Shown piece by piece: positions 7,865 to 16,917 of a DNA stretch of 64,000 nt; position 1 is the stretch's first letter, and the number at the start of each line of letters is the position of its first letter. The position numbers and the translations under genes are program-made. This DNA comes from Tubiluchus corallicola. Its lineage: Eukaryota; Priapulida; Priapulimorpha; Priapulimorphida; Tubiluchidae. The stretch spans positions 1 to 64,000 of the forward strand of contig JAQGDQ010000858.1 in assembly GCA_030141605.1 (NCBI GenBank). The letters are read 5' to 3'. The notes under the pieces were generated by a model. The model saw only the letters and a program-made list of their open reading frames with translations, was not told the DNA's origin and ran no database searches.

Positions 7865-8386
7865 TTAATACTTTCTATTTATGATTTCTGAGTAGATCAC
7901 TGCCTTTTTGAGACTAAACCCCTTTTTTATCCGCGCTTTTCGAAAATACGCTTTTCCCTCTTTATGAACGGAGGGGGATGTATCTTTTTCAGGTAAAACT
8001 GCTGTTGATGCTTCATCACTTTTCACAGGCTCAACCACAACGGGCTTTTCCATAACTTCCACGGGCTCTGCCTCCTCCTCTATATAAGTGGGAGGGGAGC
8101 CGTCAAAAACATTTTTTTCTCCAAGCAACTCCTCCAGTTTCTCAAAAATAGTTGATGCAGGACGGGACTCCTCTTCCACTTCATAGTCCGAGGTAACTGC
8201 ACCCTCTTCTTCTTCCTGCCACTCCTCCTCTTCCCACTCTTCCTGCCTCTTTTTCATCGCCTCACTCTTTCTATGCTTGTCATAAATCTGAGCTATTATT
8301 GATATAACTACCAGAATAACAAAAATATAGCTGCCTATATCTGCGTTTAAAAGTACAACGTTACCAATAGTGAATTCCGCGTGCAT
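7865..8386 (-). CDS. acidic single-pass membrane protein of unknown function
   Basis: A 173-residue protein. One membrane segment lies near the N-terminus (about residues 18-34, SYIFVILVVISIIAQIY) followed by a basic KHRK stop-transfer patch. Residues about 46-115 are very rich in Glu (EEWEEEEWQEEEEG) and look disordered. A short basic C-terminus ends KKAVIYSEIINRKY, which resembles a tail found on uncharacterised Bacteroidota proteins. No enzyme motif. Its start is only about 20 bases from that of the divergent lipoprotein gene, so their control regions overlap. I do not assign a function. Confidence 0.7.
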   Translation of the reverse strand: MHAEFTIGNVVLLNADIGSYIFVILVVISIIAQIYDKHRKSEAMKKRQEEWEEEEWQEEEEGAVTSDYEVEEESRPASTIFEKLEELLGEKNVFDGSPPTYIEEEAEPVEVMEKPVVVEPVKSDEASTAVLPEKDTSPSVHKEGKAYFRKARIKKGFSLKKAVIYSEIINRKY

Positions 8387-8408
8387 TTTTGTATTTTTGA
8401 TGTTTATG

Positions 8409-8873
8409 ATGTTAAAGATAGATAAAAATGTTAAAACTCAACTCCTTAGTACAGCTGCATTTTTGTTAATAATACCTGTTTTAACTACTGCTTTCAGTTG
8501 TGCTGATAAGCAGAAAGCACACCCTGTTCCTGATGCACATGTAGACTTTTATATAAGCTTAAATACAGGTGATTATCTCACCATTTCCGGAAACTCAATG
8601 TCCTTTCCAGGCGGTTACGGTGGCGAAGTCATAGTAACATGTGTAAACTCAAATACCTTAGAATATAATGCATATGATGCTGTATGCACATATGAAGTCC
8701 GTCCATCTTGCCTTATTGCTCTTTCCAATGGAGGAGTTACAGGTAAGTGCTCATGCTGCGACTCAGAATTTAGCCTTTTTGGAGGCGGATATCCAATCAA
8801 AGGTTCGGCAACTTTCGCCCTGAAAAGGTATAAAGTAAGCGCCTCATCCAATGGGTTGCGAGTGTATAATTAA
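8409..8873 (+). CDS. Rieske-like lipoprotein
   Basis: A predicted lipoprotein of about 154 residues: a hydrophobic signal (LLSTAAFLLIIPVLTTAFSC) whose last Cys would be lipidated. The body resembles Rieske-type [2Fe-2S] proteins of Bacteroidota: GGEVIVTC, then AYDAVCTYEVRPSC, then VTGKCSCCDSEFSLFGG and a closing IKGSATFALKRYKVS. The usual CxH/CxxH ligands are not present; the candidate positions are CTY and CSCC, so cluster binding is uncertain. In-frame ATGs at 8400, 8406 and 8409 are possible starts. A TATTTTTG box lies just upstream (8392-8399). It is divergent from the acidic membrane protein and convergent with ahcY. Confidence 0.6.
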   Translation: MLKIDKNVKTQLLSTAAFLLIIPVLTTAFSCADKQKAHPVPDAHVDFYISLNTGDYLTISGNSMSFPGGYGGEVIVTCVNSNTLEYNAYDAVCTYEVRPSCLIALSNGGVTGKCSCCDSEFSLFGGGYPIKGSATFALKRYKVSASSNGLRVYN

Positions 8874-8879
8874 TATTAT

Positions 8880-9012
8880 GAAGCTATTGCGAAAATGAAA
8901 AATCTTGATTCAGTTTTAAAAAAAATCGATGAAAATCGCAATTTACTGATGTAAATGGGTGGGTGTTTCAAAGAAAGTATTAATAAAAAGATGAGCTTTT
9001 GCAAGACTCTCA
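8880..9012 (+). repeat. dispersed intergenic repeat, copy 5
   Basis: Left end GAAGCTATTGCGAAAATG, core dyad TTTACTGATGTAAATG (perfect), TTAATAAAAAGATGAGC and right end TTTTGCAAGACTCTC. It fills the convergent gap after the lipoprotein gene, and its last bases overlap the ahcY stop codon (9010-9012). Confidence 0.75.
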
Positions 9013-10431
9013 ATACCTGTAATGCTCAGGCTTGTAAGGGCCATCCTTAGGTACGCCTATATAGTCTGCCTGCTCCTCTGTAAGTTCGGTTAACTTAACT
9101 CCCAGTTGGTCAAGGTGCAGGCGCGCTACATCCTCATCTAGCTTTTTTGGTAACATGAAAACACCAATACTATAATCGTTCTTCCAGAGATCAATCTGCG
9201 CAAGCACCTGGTTAACAAATGAATTACTCATCACAAATGAAGGATGTCCAGTCGCGCACCCTAAATTGACAAGCCTTCCTTCAGCTAAAACATAAATCGC
9301 ATGTCCGTCAGGAAATACATACTTGTCCACCTGTGGCTTTATATTAACCTTTTCAACCCCTTCCAGCAGCTCCAACTGCAACACCTGTATCTCATTATCG
9401 AAATGCCCGATATTGCACACTATTGCCTGATCTCTCATGGAAGCCATATGCTTAGCAGTAATAACATCTTTATTCCCTGTAGTAGTAACAAAGATATTTC
9501 CCTCCTCCAACGCCTCCTCAATAGTTGTCACCTTATAACCCTCCATAGCTGCCTGCAATGCACATATAGGATCTATCTCTGTAACAATAACCCGCGCGCC
9601 ATACCCGCTCATTGAACGTGCACACCCTTTGCCCACATCTCCATACCCACACACAACAACAACCTTACCTGCCACCATAACATCTGTAGCACGCTTAATA
9701 CCGTCAGCAAGGGACTCTCGGCAACCATATAAATTATCAAACTTTGACTTCGTTACAGAATCATTCACATTAATTGCAGGAAAAAGCAACTCACCATTCT
9801 CCTTCATGCGGTACAGGCGATGTACTCCCGTTGTAGTCTCTTCCGAAACACCACGGATATCTTTTACCATTCTTCCCCAGCATCCAAAATTATCTTTTAA
9901 CACCTTCTTCAGTATCTTTCTCAATTCTACTTCATCCTTATCTCCACCCAACATATCCAGTACTGCTTCATCCTTTTCAGCAGCTACCCCCATATGGATC
10001 ATCAATGTGGCATCACCACCATCATCTATAATGATCTGAGGCCCTTTACCTTCCCCAAAATCCATAGCTCTCAAGGTACACCACCAATACTCCTCAAGGC
10101 TCTCCCCTTTCCATGCAAAAACAGGGATACCACTTGCCGCAATAGCTGCCGCTGCATGATCCTGCGTAGAAAATATATTACATGACGCCCAACGCACATC
10201 CGCACCGAGTGAAGTGAGGGTCTCAATAAGTACAGCCGTCTGCACAGTCATATGTAAAGACCCCATAATACGAGCTCCGGCTAAAGGGGATTTCCCCTTG
10301 TACCTATCACGTATAGACATAAGGCCAGGCATTTCTTTTTCAGCAATCGCGATCTCCTTACGCCCAAGTTGCGCCAACGTAATATCTTTTACTTTATACT
10401 CAACATTTGTTATACTATTCGTTTCTTTCAT
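9010..10431 (-). CDS. ahcY: adenosylhomocysteinase
   Basis: A 473-residue S-adenosylhomocysteine hydrolase, which splits SAH into adenosine and homocysteine in the methyl cycle. Visible motifs: [20 protein letters not shown] and [16 protein letters not shown] in the substrate domain, [20 protein letters not shown] with the catalytic Lys/Asp region, the NAD-binding loop [14 protein letters not shown], and the C-terminal [12 protein letters not shown]-type tail (here [12 protein letters not shown]) that closes the partner subunit's NAD site. Full length. Its stop codon overlaps repeat copy 5, and copy 6 lies just upstream of its promoter. Confidence 0.98.
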   Translation of the reverse strand: MKETNSITNVEYKVKDITLAQLGRKEIAIAEKEMPGLMSIRDRYKGKSPLAGARIMGSLHMTVQTAVLIETLTSLGADVRWASCNIFSTQDHAAAAIAASGIPVFAWKGESLEEYWWCTLRAMDFGEGKGPQIIIDDGGDATLMIHMGVAAEKDEAVLDMLGGDKDEVELRKILKKVLKDNFGCWGRMVKDIRGVSEETTTGVHRLYRMKENGELLFPAINVNDSVTKSKFDNLYGCRESLADGIKRATDVMVAGKVVVVCGYGDVGKGCARSMSGYGARVIVTEIDPICALQAAMEGYKVTTIEEALEEGNIFVTTTGNKDVITAKHMASMRDQAIVCNIGHFDNEIQVLQLELLEGVEKVNIKPQVDKYVFPDGHAIYVLAEGRLVNLGCATGHPSFVMSNSFVNQVLAQIDLWKNDYSIGVFMLPKKLDEDVARLHLDQLGVKLTELTEEQADYIGVPKDGPYKPEHYRY

Positions 10432-10467
10432 GATTATCCGTAAACATATTCTAGGTTATGAAATTAG

Positions 10468-10475
10468 CAAAAATA
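10468..10475 (-). promoter_or_regulatory. candidate -7 box for ahcY
   Basis: The minus strand reads TATTTTTG, matching TAnnTTTG, 37 bases before the ahcY ATG. The -33 region would fall inside the left end of repeat copy 6 (from 10481). No clear TTG is visible there. Confidence 0.35.
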
Positions 10476-10480
10476 ACGAA

Positions 10481-10624
10481 ATGAAGCTTTTGCATAGCGA
10501 AAGAAGCTGGTTCAGGATGAAGAAAAATTTGATAAAAAACCATAAACTACTGATATAAACGAGGATTTTGAAGAGGATCTAAACAAAAATACTAGTAAAA
10601 AGATAGGCCTTACAAAAGCATTCA
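10481..10624 (+). repeat. dispersed intergenic repeat, copy 6
   Basis: Left end ATGAAGCTTTTGCATAGCGA, core AACTACTGATATAAACGAGG, an ACTAGTAAAAAGATAGGC block and right end CCTTACAAAAGCATTCAC. Both ends are worn. It lies between the ahcY promoter region and the end of the fucosidase gene. Confidence 0.75.
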
Positions 10625-10652
10625 CGCTTTAACCCCGGCAATATATAAAAAC

Positions 10653-12797
10653 TCAAGGCTTGTTCGATAAAACAATTGAAAGATTCGGGATATTTACAGG
10701 CGTATGTGGCGTTGACGGATTATACGAAGACAGCCCAATGACTGCATACCCATCTTTTGGTATAGGAATTGTTCCCAAGGGCTTGTTATACATCTTTTGA
10801 GGAACACCCATATCAATACCGATATACACCGTGGTGTCAAACCTATTGTATGACCTTACCACAAGCACATTTTTCCCTTCCTGTACTCGCAACAAGAGAG
10901 TATTAAAGTATGGGGTCGAATCTGTCCCATTATTTTTGAAAAGCAACTCCTCTCCATTCATCCACACCTGCGTCCCGTGTGCTCCTTCAATATTAACAAC
11001 CTGAGGCGCCCTTCTATCCGACTCAAACTCATACCTCAAATACCACGATGAAAGAATTCCGGAAGATAACTCACATGAAAGCTTTCCTGAACTAAAGCTG
11101 TCGACAGGCTTCCAGCAATCAAAACCATCCTTCTCAAAAGCCACTTTATGTGTCCGCTGAAAAGTTCCCCCGATGGGACCACACACCCACGCTTTCTCAT
11201 TTGAAAACTCTAACTTCGGTATCTTAACCCTGTTACCCTTTAGCCTGACCACCCTCTCCATATCATCAATCCGCAAAAACATATCCTCCCCTTTCTCCTG
11301 CTCTGTAAAGAACAGTTGCCCCTCCACCTCCTCCCCTCTCCGGGAAGAGACCACCCATTCAGCCCTTGTAACAACAGGGATTAAGGAGTAATATTCAAAA
11401 CCAGAATAACTGTAGTACTTTTTCGCATTACCCTTGTTAAGACTAACTCCACTCTCATTGACCTCCAGTATACTTTTAGGCAGAACCTCAGGATTATCAC
11501 TAAAATTAACCTTAACAACCTTTACATCTTTATAATAATCAATATTAGCAGGCAACAAAACACTCAACTCTCCCTTACCGCTGCTGTAAACAACATCTGT
11601 ACCAGATGCACCCAGAAGTGTAGCAGACAAAATACGGCCTTCCGGTACCGGGAGGCTTACTCTTCTGCTCTCCGGCACATTTAAAAGATGGAGATAGAAG
11701 CTATTGTCTTTTTGTGTTATCTCTCCCCACTCAAACGAATTATGAAACGGATTTGGGGAGGTACCATATATTGCCTCTCCGTTTCTCTTTAACCAGCTAC
11801 CCATTTTTTGGAGTACATCAGACTCAAAATCGACCAGTGAGCCATCCCCCCTTGGCCCGATATTAAGCAGGTAATTTCCTCCATGCGCCACCACTCTGAT
11901 TAAGCTCGCCAACTTCTCCATATACTTCTCATGCACGCTACCTCTGCTCTGCCAGGAGCGGTAGCTCCACGTCTCATTAAACATAGAGGCAGGAGTTTGC
12001 CACGGAATATCCATATGGAAATCAGGATAAAAATTGTCCCCCATAACATTAAAATCCCCTTGGTCATTTCCAATCCTCCCACTTACAAGACACTCAGGCT
12101 GCAGGCTGTGAACAAGCTCCCTCAACTCTCTGCTCTGCTCATACGTGAGCGCTCCCATATCAAACCACATCTCGCTTATCGACCCATAATTTGTCAGCAA
12201 CTCCTCTACCTGCCTTAAATTGTACTGGTGATGCCCGTACGTTATAGGATCGGCATTGTGGCTTGAAATAGGAACAGCACAGGGGAAGTGCCAGTCTATT
12301 AATGAATAATAAAGCCCCATCTTTAGCCCGCTACGCTGACAAGCATCGGCAAGCTCCCTTATTGGATCGCGTTGAAAAGGAGTAGCATCAACAATATTGT
12401 ACCCTGTATACTGTGAATGATACATACAAAAACCATCATGGTGTTTCGCTGTTATAACAACAGAGCCCATACCCGCCTCATTTGCAAGCATAACAACAGA
12501 ATCAGCACTCCATTGCACAGGATTGAATCCCGCAGCTATATCGTCATACTCATCACTATACATATGTGTGTGAGCCCTAATCTGCTCACTATAACCATGC
12601 TGCACCTTCTCCCCTTTCCACACTCCTCCCAACTTCGAATATAACCCCCAGTGAATAAACATTGAAAACTTTGCATCCCTCCACTCCTTAATAACTTCCT
12701 GAGAAACACCGGAACACCCATCCTCCGACATTGACAAACTGTTACTACAGCTACATAAAACTGAAAATATCACAAAAAGGGACAGCTCTCTACTCAT
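10653..12797 (-). CDS. GH29 alpha-L-fucosidase lipoprotein
   Basis: About 714 residues. I chose the ATG at 12797 because the frame further upstream starts only with TTG; from there the protein opens with a lipoprotein signal (SLFVIFSVLCSCSN). The GH29 TIM-barrel follows: DAKFSMFIHWGLYS, MGSVVITAKHHDGFCMY, KMGLYYSLIDWHFP, the nucleophile strand SEMWFDMGAL, and GGNYLLNIGPRGDGSL. A C-terminal part of about 250 residues looks like beta-sandwich or carbohydrate-binding domains. The enzyme would release alpha-L-fucose from glycans at the cell surface or in the periplasm. No SusC/SusD genes are nearby, so it is not in a typical polysaccharide utilisation locus here. Confidence 0.92.
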   Translation of the reverse strand: MSRELSLFVIFSVLCSCSNSLSMSEDGCSGVSQEVIKEWRDAKFSMFIHWGLYSKLGGVWKGEKVQHGYSEQIRAHTHMYSDEYDDIAAGFNPVQWSADSVVMLANEAGMGSVVITAKHHDGFCMYHSQYTGYNIVDATPFQRDPIRELADACQRSGLKMGLYYSLIDWHFPCAVPISSHNADPITYGHHQYNLRQVEELLTNYGSISEMWFDMGALTYEQSRELRELVHSLQPECLVSGRIGNDQGDFNVMGDNFYPDFHMDIPWQTPASMFNETWSYRSWQSRGSVHEKYMEKLASLIRVVAHGGNYLLNIGPRGDGSLVDFESDVLQKMGSWLKRNGEAIYGTSPNPFHNSFEWGEITQKDNSFYLHLLNVPESRRVSLPVPEGRILSATLLGASGTDVVYSSGKGELSVLLPANIDYYKDVKVVKVNFSDNPEVLPKSILEVNESGVSLNKGNAKKYYSYSGFEYYSLIPVVTRAEWVVSSRRGEEVEGQLFFTEQEKGEDMFLRIDDMERVVRLKGNRVKIPKLEFSNEKAWVCGPIGGTFQRTHKVAFEKDGFDCWKPVDSFSSGKLSCELSSGILSSWYLRYEFESDRRAPQVVNIEGAHGTQVWMNGEELLFKNNGTDSTPYFNTLLLRVQEGKNVLVVRSYNRFDTTVYIGIDMGVPQKMYNKPLGTIPIPKDGYAVIGLSSYNPSTPHTPVNIPNLSIVLSNKP

Positions 12798-12911
12798 AAC
12801 CTTAATAAACAACTTTGGTAAACTTTAAATATCTATTTAACAAAAACAGAACCTATTTCTCTTTGCAATAATATTAAAAAAACGGGGAACACTTGCATTA
12901 AAGCTACAAAA

Positions 12912-13048
12912 CGAGAACTTTACAACAGGACAAACTTGATTCATACTGAAAAATCTATGATAAGCCACTCCTTACCTGCACAAATGAAGGTTTTGAAAAA
13001 GATTTTGAAAAAAATATTAATTAAAAAGATAAGCTTGACAATGCCCCC
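12912..13048 (+). repeat. dispersed intergenic repeat, copy 7
   Basis: A more diverged copy: left end GAGAACTTTACAACAGGA, core CCTTACCTGCACAAATGAAGG, then ATTAATTAAAAAGATAAGC and right end CTTGACAATGCCCCC. It lies in the 324-base gap (12798-13121) between the fucosidase and serine hydrolase genes, which otherwise holds nothing I recognise. Confidence 0.65.
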
Positions 13049-13121
13049 AAAATATAAAAGCTGAAGAGCTCTAACCCTCCTTCCCATTAATATTCAACCC
13101 ATTATTATAAACACAACCCAG

Positions 13122-14477
13122 CTACTCCTTCAGCGCGGCCAGAATATCTCTTAAAAAAACATTATGGTCAAAATGAGACTCCGAAAACCCAAGCCTTACA
13201 ACAACCATACTCTTTGATGGTATAACAAAGATCCTCTGCCCCCTGTGCCCCTGACAGGCATACATATCCTCAGGCACATCAGGAAGGTCAAGCGACTTAT
13301 TCAGCCAAAACTGTGCCCCGTATTTTCCATCCGAGGCCTTTGCAGGAGAACGCGTATAGCCAACCCAGCCTACAGGAAGAATAGTGTCACCACTCCACAC
13401 CCCATCATTATAGTATAGCAACCCAAACCGCGCCCAATCTCTCGCTGTTGCATAGCTATACGATGACCCAACGAAATTTCCGGCAGCATCTGTCTCAAAA
13501 AACATGCTATACATACCTGCCTTACTGAAAATTTCCTTATATGGCATAGAGTAATATGTTATATCATCATCCAACACCTGCCTGATAACTCCCGATAGTA
13601 TATTTGTTGTCCCTGATGAATAAAACCACTCCTCGCCAGGCCTTTTACAGGCAGGTGCCCGAATGGCAGCTCCATACATATCTGCCTGCCTGTAAAGCAT
13701 TGTCGTTACATCCGAAACCGTGCTGTACCCTTCATCCCACCGCAATCCGCTACTCATGCGCAACAGATTGTCTACAGTAATACTCTCTCTCTCATCACCC
13801 TGCCACTCATTTACAGGAGTACCCTCTCCTACAGACAGTACTCCCTCCCTTACAAGCACACCCACCATTGCATTAACAATGCCTTTGCTCATTGACCAGC
13901 CCCACAACCTTGTATGCTCTCCTATCCCTTTCTCTTCCCAGTACCTCTCCCCGACAATCTCTCCTTTATACAGCACCACAACTGCTGCCGTACGCTTAAC
14001 ACTTTCCCCACTACTATCGAAAGCACGCTCAACAGCGCTACCCAGCCTCTCATAGTCGATACTACCAAAAACAGTATCCTTCACCCTATCGCCCTGCGGC
14101 CAAGGCTTCCTCCACAAAGCATTGCTATCACCTCTGGGAACATTGAATGATGCTTTTTGCACATCACCAATGGGCATATCTCCTATTAGAGCACAACCAA
14201 ACCCTTCCCGGTAAACAGCAGTCTGCTTGGCAAATCCGAAAAACGAAGAAGTAACACTTTTATCCTCATAATTGATGCGGTTGCGCGTATATTTTACTAT
14301 CGAATAATCCAGGTCCTGCCCTATCACAGACTTTGGAGTTCTCTCCGCAACAAACACTCCGGAAGCAAGACACTTAGCCGCATAGCCACTCGCTATATAC
14401 AGCCTGGGATGCAGTAGCAAACAGACCAAAGCCAAAACGGAGGCAACTATCAGAAGAATAAAGACTTTGCGTTTCAT
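13122..14477 (-). CDS. membrane-anchored serine hydrolase (beta-lactamase class C fold)
   Basis: About 451 residues, starting at MKRKVFILLIVASVLALV, an N-terminal membrane anchor or signal. The penicillin-binding fold is shown by the SxxK motif in LWGWSMSKGIVNAMVG, the second motif in EEWFYSSGTTN (Tyr-Ser-Ser where class C lactamases have YxN), and a third motif GHRGQ in place of KTG. The pattern resembles the 6-aminohexanoate dimer hydrolase and esterase branch rather than true beta-lactamases. The substrate is unknown. An ATG three codons upstream (14486) is an alternative start. Confidence 0.88.
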   Translation of the reverse strand: MKRKVFILLIVASVLALVCLLLHPRLYIASGYAAKCLASGVFVAERTPKSVIGQDLDYSIVKYTRNRINYEDKSVTSSFFGFAKQTAVYREGFGCALIGDMPIGDVQKASFNVPRGDSNALWRKPWPQGDRVKDTVFGSIDYERLGSAVERAFDSSGESVKRTAAVVVLYKGEIVGERYWEEKGIGEHTRLWGWSMSKGIVNAMVGVLVREGVLSVGEGTPVNEWQGDERESITVDNLLRMSSGLRWDEGYSTVSDVTTMLYRQADMYGAAIRAPACKRPGEEWFYSSGTTNILSGVIRQVLDDDITYYSMPYKEIFSKAGMYSMFFETDAAGNFVGSSYSYATARDWARFGLLYYNDGVWSGDTILPVGWVGYTRSPAKASDGKYGAQFWLNKSLDLPDVPEDMYACQGHRGQRIFVIPSKSMVVVRLGFSESHFDHNVFLRDILAALKE

Positions 14478-14591
14478 AAATAGCAAGCATTTGAAAACCC
14501 TTAAACCATAAACCTTACCTTCACCAGCTCAGCTCTTACCTCACAAAATTAAAATCTTCACATTAACAACTGCCCATACAAAGAGATTTTT

Positions 14592-14599
14592 TATATTTG
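14592..14599 (+). promoter_or_regulatory. -7 box for tRNA-Arg
   Basis: TATATTTG matches TAnnTTTG and ends 16 bases before the first base of the tRNA, a fitting distance for a short 5' leader. No clear TTG -33 element. Confidence 0.55.
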
Positions 14600-14615
14600 C
14601 ACCGTTCAGTAGATT

Positions 14616-14689
14616 GGTCTAGTAGCTCAACTGGATAGAGCAACAGCCTTCTAAGCTGTAGGTTCCAGGTTCGAGTCCTGGCTGGATCA
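14616..14689 (+). tRNA. tRNA-Arg (anticodon TCT)
   Basis: All four arms fold. The acceptor GGTCTAG pairs with CTGGATC (two G-U pairs), the D arm is GCTC/GAGC, the anticodon stem ACAGC/GCTGT surrounds the loop CTTCTAA with anticodon TCT (reads AGA), and the T arm is CCAGG-TTCGAGT-CCTGG. The discriminator is A. CCA is not encoded. Confidence 0.96.
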
Positions 14690-14694
14690 CAAAA

Positions 14695-14738
14695 GCCAGC
14701 AAACAATATCTGTAAGTTATTGTTTGCTGATCTTTTTT
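14695..14738 (+). terminator. intrinsic terminator after tRNA-Arg
   Basis: A perfect 12-bp stem, CAGCAAACAATA (14697-14708) with TATTGTTTGCTG (14718-14729), loop of nine, followed by ATCTTTTTT. It begins seven bases after the tRNA. Confidence 0.85.
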
Positions 14739-14789
14739 GCTACCAGACTAAAGCAGTGGCTTTTGTATACTCCCTATGTTACAAGAGCT

Positions 14790-15548
14790 CTAGTACGCAT
14801 TAATAATCCCAAGAAACCCTTCCGCATCCAGCGCAGCGCCTCCAATTAGTCCTCCGTCAATATCGGGCCGGGCAAATAGTTCCGGTGCGTTATCTGCTTT
14901 ACAAGAGCCACCATAAAGAATCGATGTCTCATTGGCAATACTCTGCCCAAACCTGCCGGAAATAAGCGAGCGAATAAATGCAAGCATATCCTGAGCTTGA
15001 TCCGATGAAGCAGTTACACCTGTTCCAATCGCCCAAATCGGTTCATAAGCGATCACCACCTTTCTAAACTCATCTGCTGTCAGTTGGAAAATAGTTTCAT
15101 CCAGCTGCTGCTTTACAAACTCATTCTGTATTCCCGCCTCCCGAATATTCAGTGCTTCACCACAACAGTAAATAGGGGTAAGCCCACTTTCCAGTGCCAA
15201 AGCAACCTTCTTATTTAATATTTTACTATCCTCATGATAATATTCACGTCGCTCCGAGTGCCCGAGAATAACATAACATGCCCCTGTCGACCTAATCATA
15301 TCGACTGAAACTTCGCCGGTAAATGCTCCTTTAGACTCAGCAGCACAGTTTTGAGCAGAAACACTAATACGGTTCCCATCCACAGCCTCAACCACCTTTG
15401 TCAGGTGAGTGAATGGTGTTCCAAGCACCACCACCACATCTTTTGCCCCTTTCATGGCAACCAGCTTATCAATGTCTTTCGCCAATATCAGGCCTTCATT
15501 AACGTTAGTATTACACTTCCAGTTACCTGCTACAATTTTCTTTCTCAT
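14790..15548 (-). CDS. tpiA: triose-phosphate isomerase
   Basis: A 252-residue TIM-barrel enzyme that interconverts dihydroxyacetone phosphate and glyceraldehyde 3-phosphate in glycolysis. Active-site residues are present: Lys in VAGNWKCN, His in VILGHSERREYYHE, Glu in VVIAYEPIWAIGTG, and the phosphate loop SILYGGSCKADN. Full length. It follows the DoxX/thioredoxin gene and DUF1599, a gene order common in Bacteroidota. Confidence 0.98.
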   Translation of the reverse strand: MRKKIVAGNWKCNTNVNEGLILAKDIDKLVAMKGAKDVVVVLGTPFTHLTKVVEAVDGNRISVSAQNCAAESKGAFTGEVSVDMIRSTGACYVILGHSERREYYHEDSKILNKKVALALESGLTPIYCCGEALNIREAGIQNEFVKQQLDETIFQLTADEFRKVVIAYEPIWAIGTGVTASSDQAQDMLAFIRSLISGRFGQSIANETSILYGGSCKADNAPELFARPDIDGGLIGGAALDAEGFLGIINAY

Positions 15549-15582
15549 TACTTATCTATTTTTAAATAATTATCTACTGTCT

Positions 15583-15628
15583 CGAGGTCTTTACAAAGCA
15601 AAATAATTAATACTTGCAAAGATCTCGC
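15583..15628 (+). repeat. short derivative of the dispersed repeat
   Basis: About 46 bases that keep only the two inverted ends: GAGGTCTTTACAAAGCAAAA and ACTTGCAAAGATCTCG, with about ten A/T bases between. It looks like an internally deleted copy. It lies just upstream of tpiA. Confidence 0.55.
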
Positions 15629-15691
15629 ACCTATATCAACAATAATACAAAACTTACATCTGGCCACTAATCAAAAAGATTAAGGACTCAC

Positions 15692-16855
15692 CTATTTCCT
15701 GTTTAGCCCTCCACTCTTCTCCGATAGAATATAGCTCATCATACTACCCTCATCAGGAATATCATTATAATGCCACTTACCCAATATTGTACCCCTGCGT
15801 ATAAGCAAAAGACCTGGATTGGAGCGCACAATTGTTTTCAGGACAGTTTCATCACAATTAAAGAATGGATATTGGGCACCTGTAAGTGATATAAAACTAT
15901 CCACTTCCTCCTTAGGTGAAGCAGTGAGACATATAAAATCATACCCTTGCTCAACTGCCCAGCTATACAGATCATTGATATTATCCTGGCTTTTCCTGCT
16001 CGACTTCCCGATACTGTACGCTATAACCATAAATATGTAACTATCTTTCTCCAAAAAGTACTCGGTCACATCTACTCCATCAGGTGCCCTTATAAGAAAA
16101 TCAACTATCGGAGGCTCATACCCTTTCGATATTAAAATTGGCTTCCCCATTCTGTCAAACTCCCAGTTAACTGTGTCCTGCCACGGAAAATCAGCATCAT
16201 CAAATTTTTTCACCTCTCCACTTCTCTTATCTCGATAATAATAAATACTCTTGTATATATTCTCAGGCGCATCCTCTGGTATAACCATCCCTTCTGCGAT
16301 ATTCACTCCAACTTTATATGGTCTGAAATCAATTATTGGGAGATGGTTAAAAGACCACAAAACAAGCACTATATACACTATAAGGAATAAAAACAATGCA
16401 CTCTTCGTAACCATACGGTGCATTATAGTCAGCAAATAACTATTTTTTCGCTCTACAAAAATAATGACAGCACAAAACAAAAGAACAACATTTTTATAAA
16501 ATGTTTCCCAATTTGAAATCACCAGTGCATCCCCAAAACACCCGCAATTCGAAACAGGATTTTGAAGCGCTATATAAAGGGTTAGTGGAGTAAAAACAAT
16601 CATAAAAAGCAGTGCAGGCCAGGGTGTGTATTTAGAATATACTCCCAAAATAAGCGCTACACCTACAGCAAATTCAGTAAATGAAAGAAAAAATGACAAT
16701 GGCAAAGCAATAGCAGCAAACGAATCTAAGCCAAAAGCTATGAAATAATCAGATAACTTATATGCAAAGCCATGAGGATCGATTCCTTTTATAAAACCGG
16801 ATAGTGCAAACACCACCCCTATAACTAACCGGCACGCTTTTCTAAATAGCTTCAT
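15692..16855 (-). CDS. DoxX/MauE-type membrane protein with thioredoxin-like C-terminus (BT_3928 family)
   Basis: About 387 residues. The N-terminal half has four membrane segments of the DoxX/MauE type, starting FALSGFIKGIDPHGFAYKLSDYF, with the cysteine motif NPVSNCGCFGDAL in a loop. A fifth membrane segment (about 150-170) leads to a soluble C-terminal domain that resembles a thioredoxin fold without a CxxC active site. The pairing with tpiA and DUF1599 matches the BT_3928 family of Bacteroidota. A role in envelope redox is suggested by the fold but not shown. The ATG at 16855 matches the family N-terminus better than the one at 16873. Confidence 0.85.
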   Translation of the reverse strand: MKLFRKACRLVIGVVFALSGFIKGIDPHGFAYKLSDYFIAFGLDSFAAIALPLSFFLSFTEFAVGVALILGVYSKYTPWPALLFMIVFTPLTLYIALQNPVSNCGCFGDALVISNWETFYKNVVLLFCAVIIFVERKNSYLLTIMHRMVTKSALFLFLIVYIVLVLWSFNHLPIIDFRPYKVGVNIAEGMVIPEDAPENIYKSIYYYRDKRSGEVKKFDDADFPWQDTVNWEFDRMGKPILISKGYEPPIVDFLIRAPDGVDVTEYFLEKDSYIFMVIAYSIGKSSRKSQDNINDLYSWAVEQGYDFICLTASPKEEVDSFISLTGAQYPFFNCDETVLKTIVRSNPGLLLIRRGTILGKWHYNDIPDEGSMMSYILSEKSGGLNRK

Positions 16856-16917
16856 TCTGGCAACTGCTAACATATCGCTTTAAACCTCTATACCTTACTT
16901 ACTAGACATGAAAATTT

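Noticed and set aside
8370-8408. Earlier start for the lipoprotein gene at 8370
   Set aside because: It would overlap the divergent gene's start and put about 13 residues before a normal lipoprotein signal; ATGs at 8400-8409 fit better.
12405-12797. Polysaccharide utilisation locus around the fucosidase
   Set aside because: No SusC/SusD pair, sulfatase or regulator lies nearby, so a PUL is not supported.
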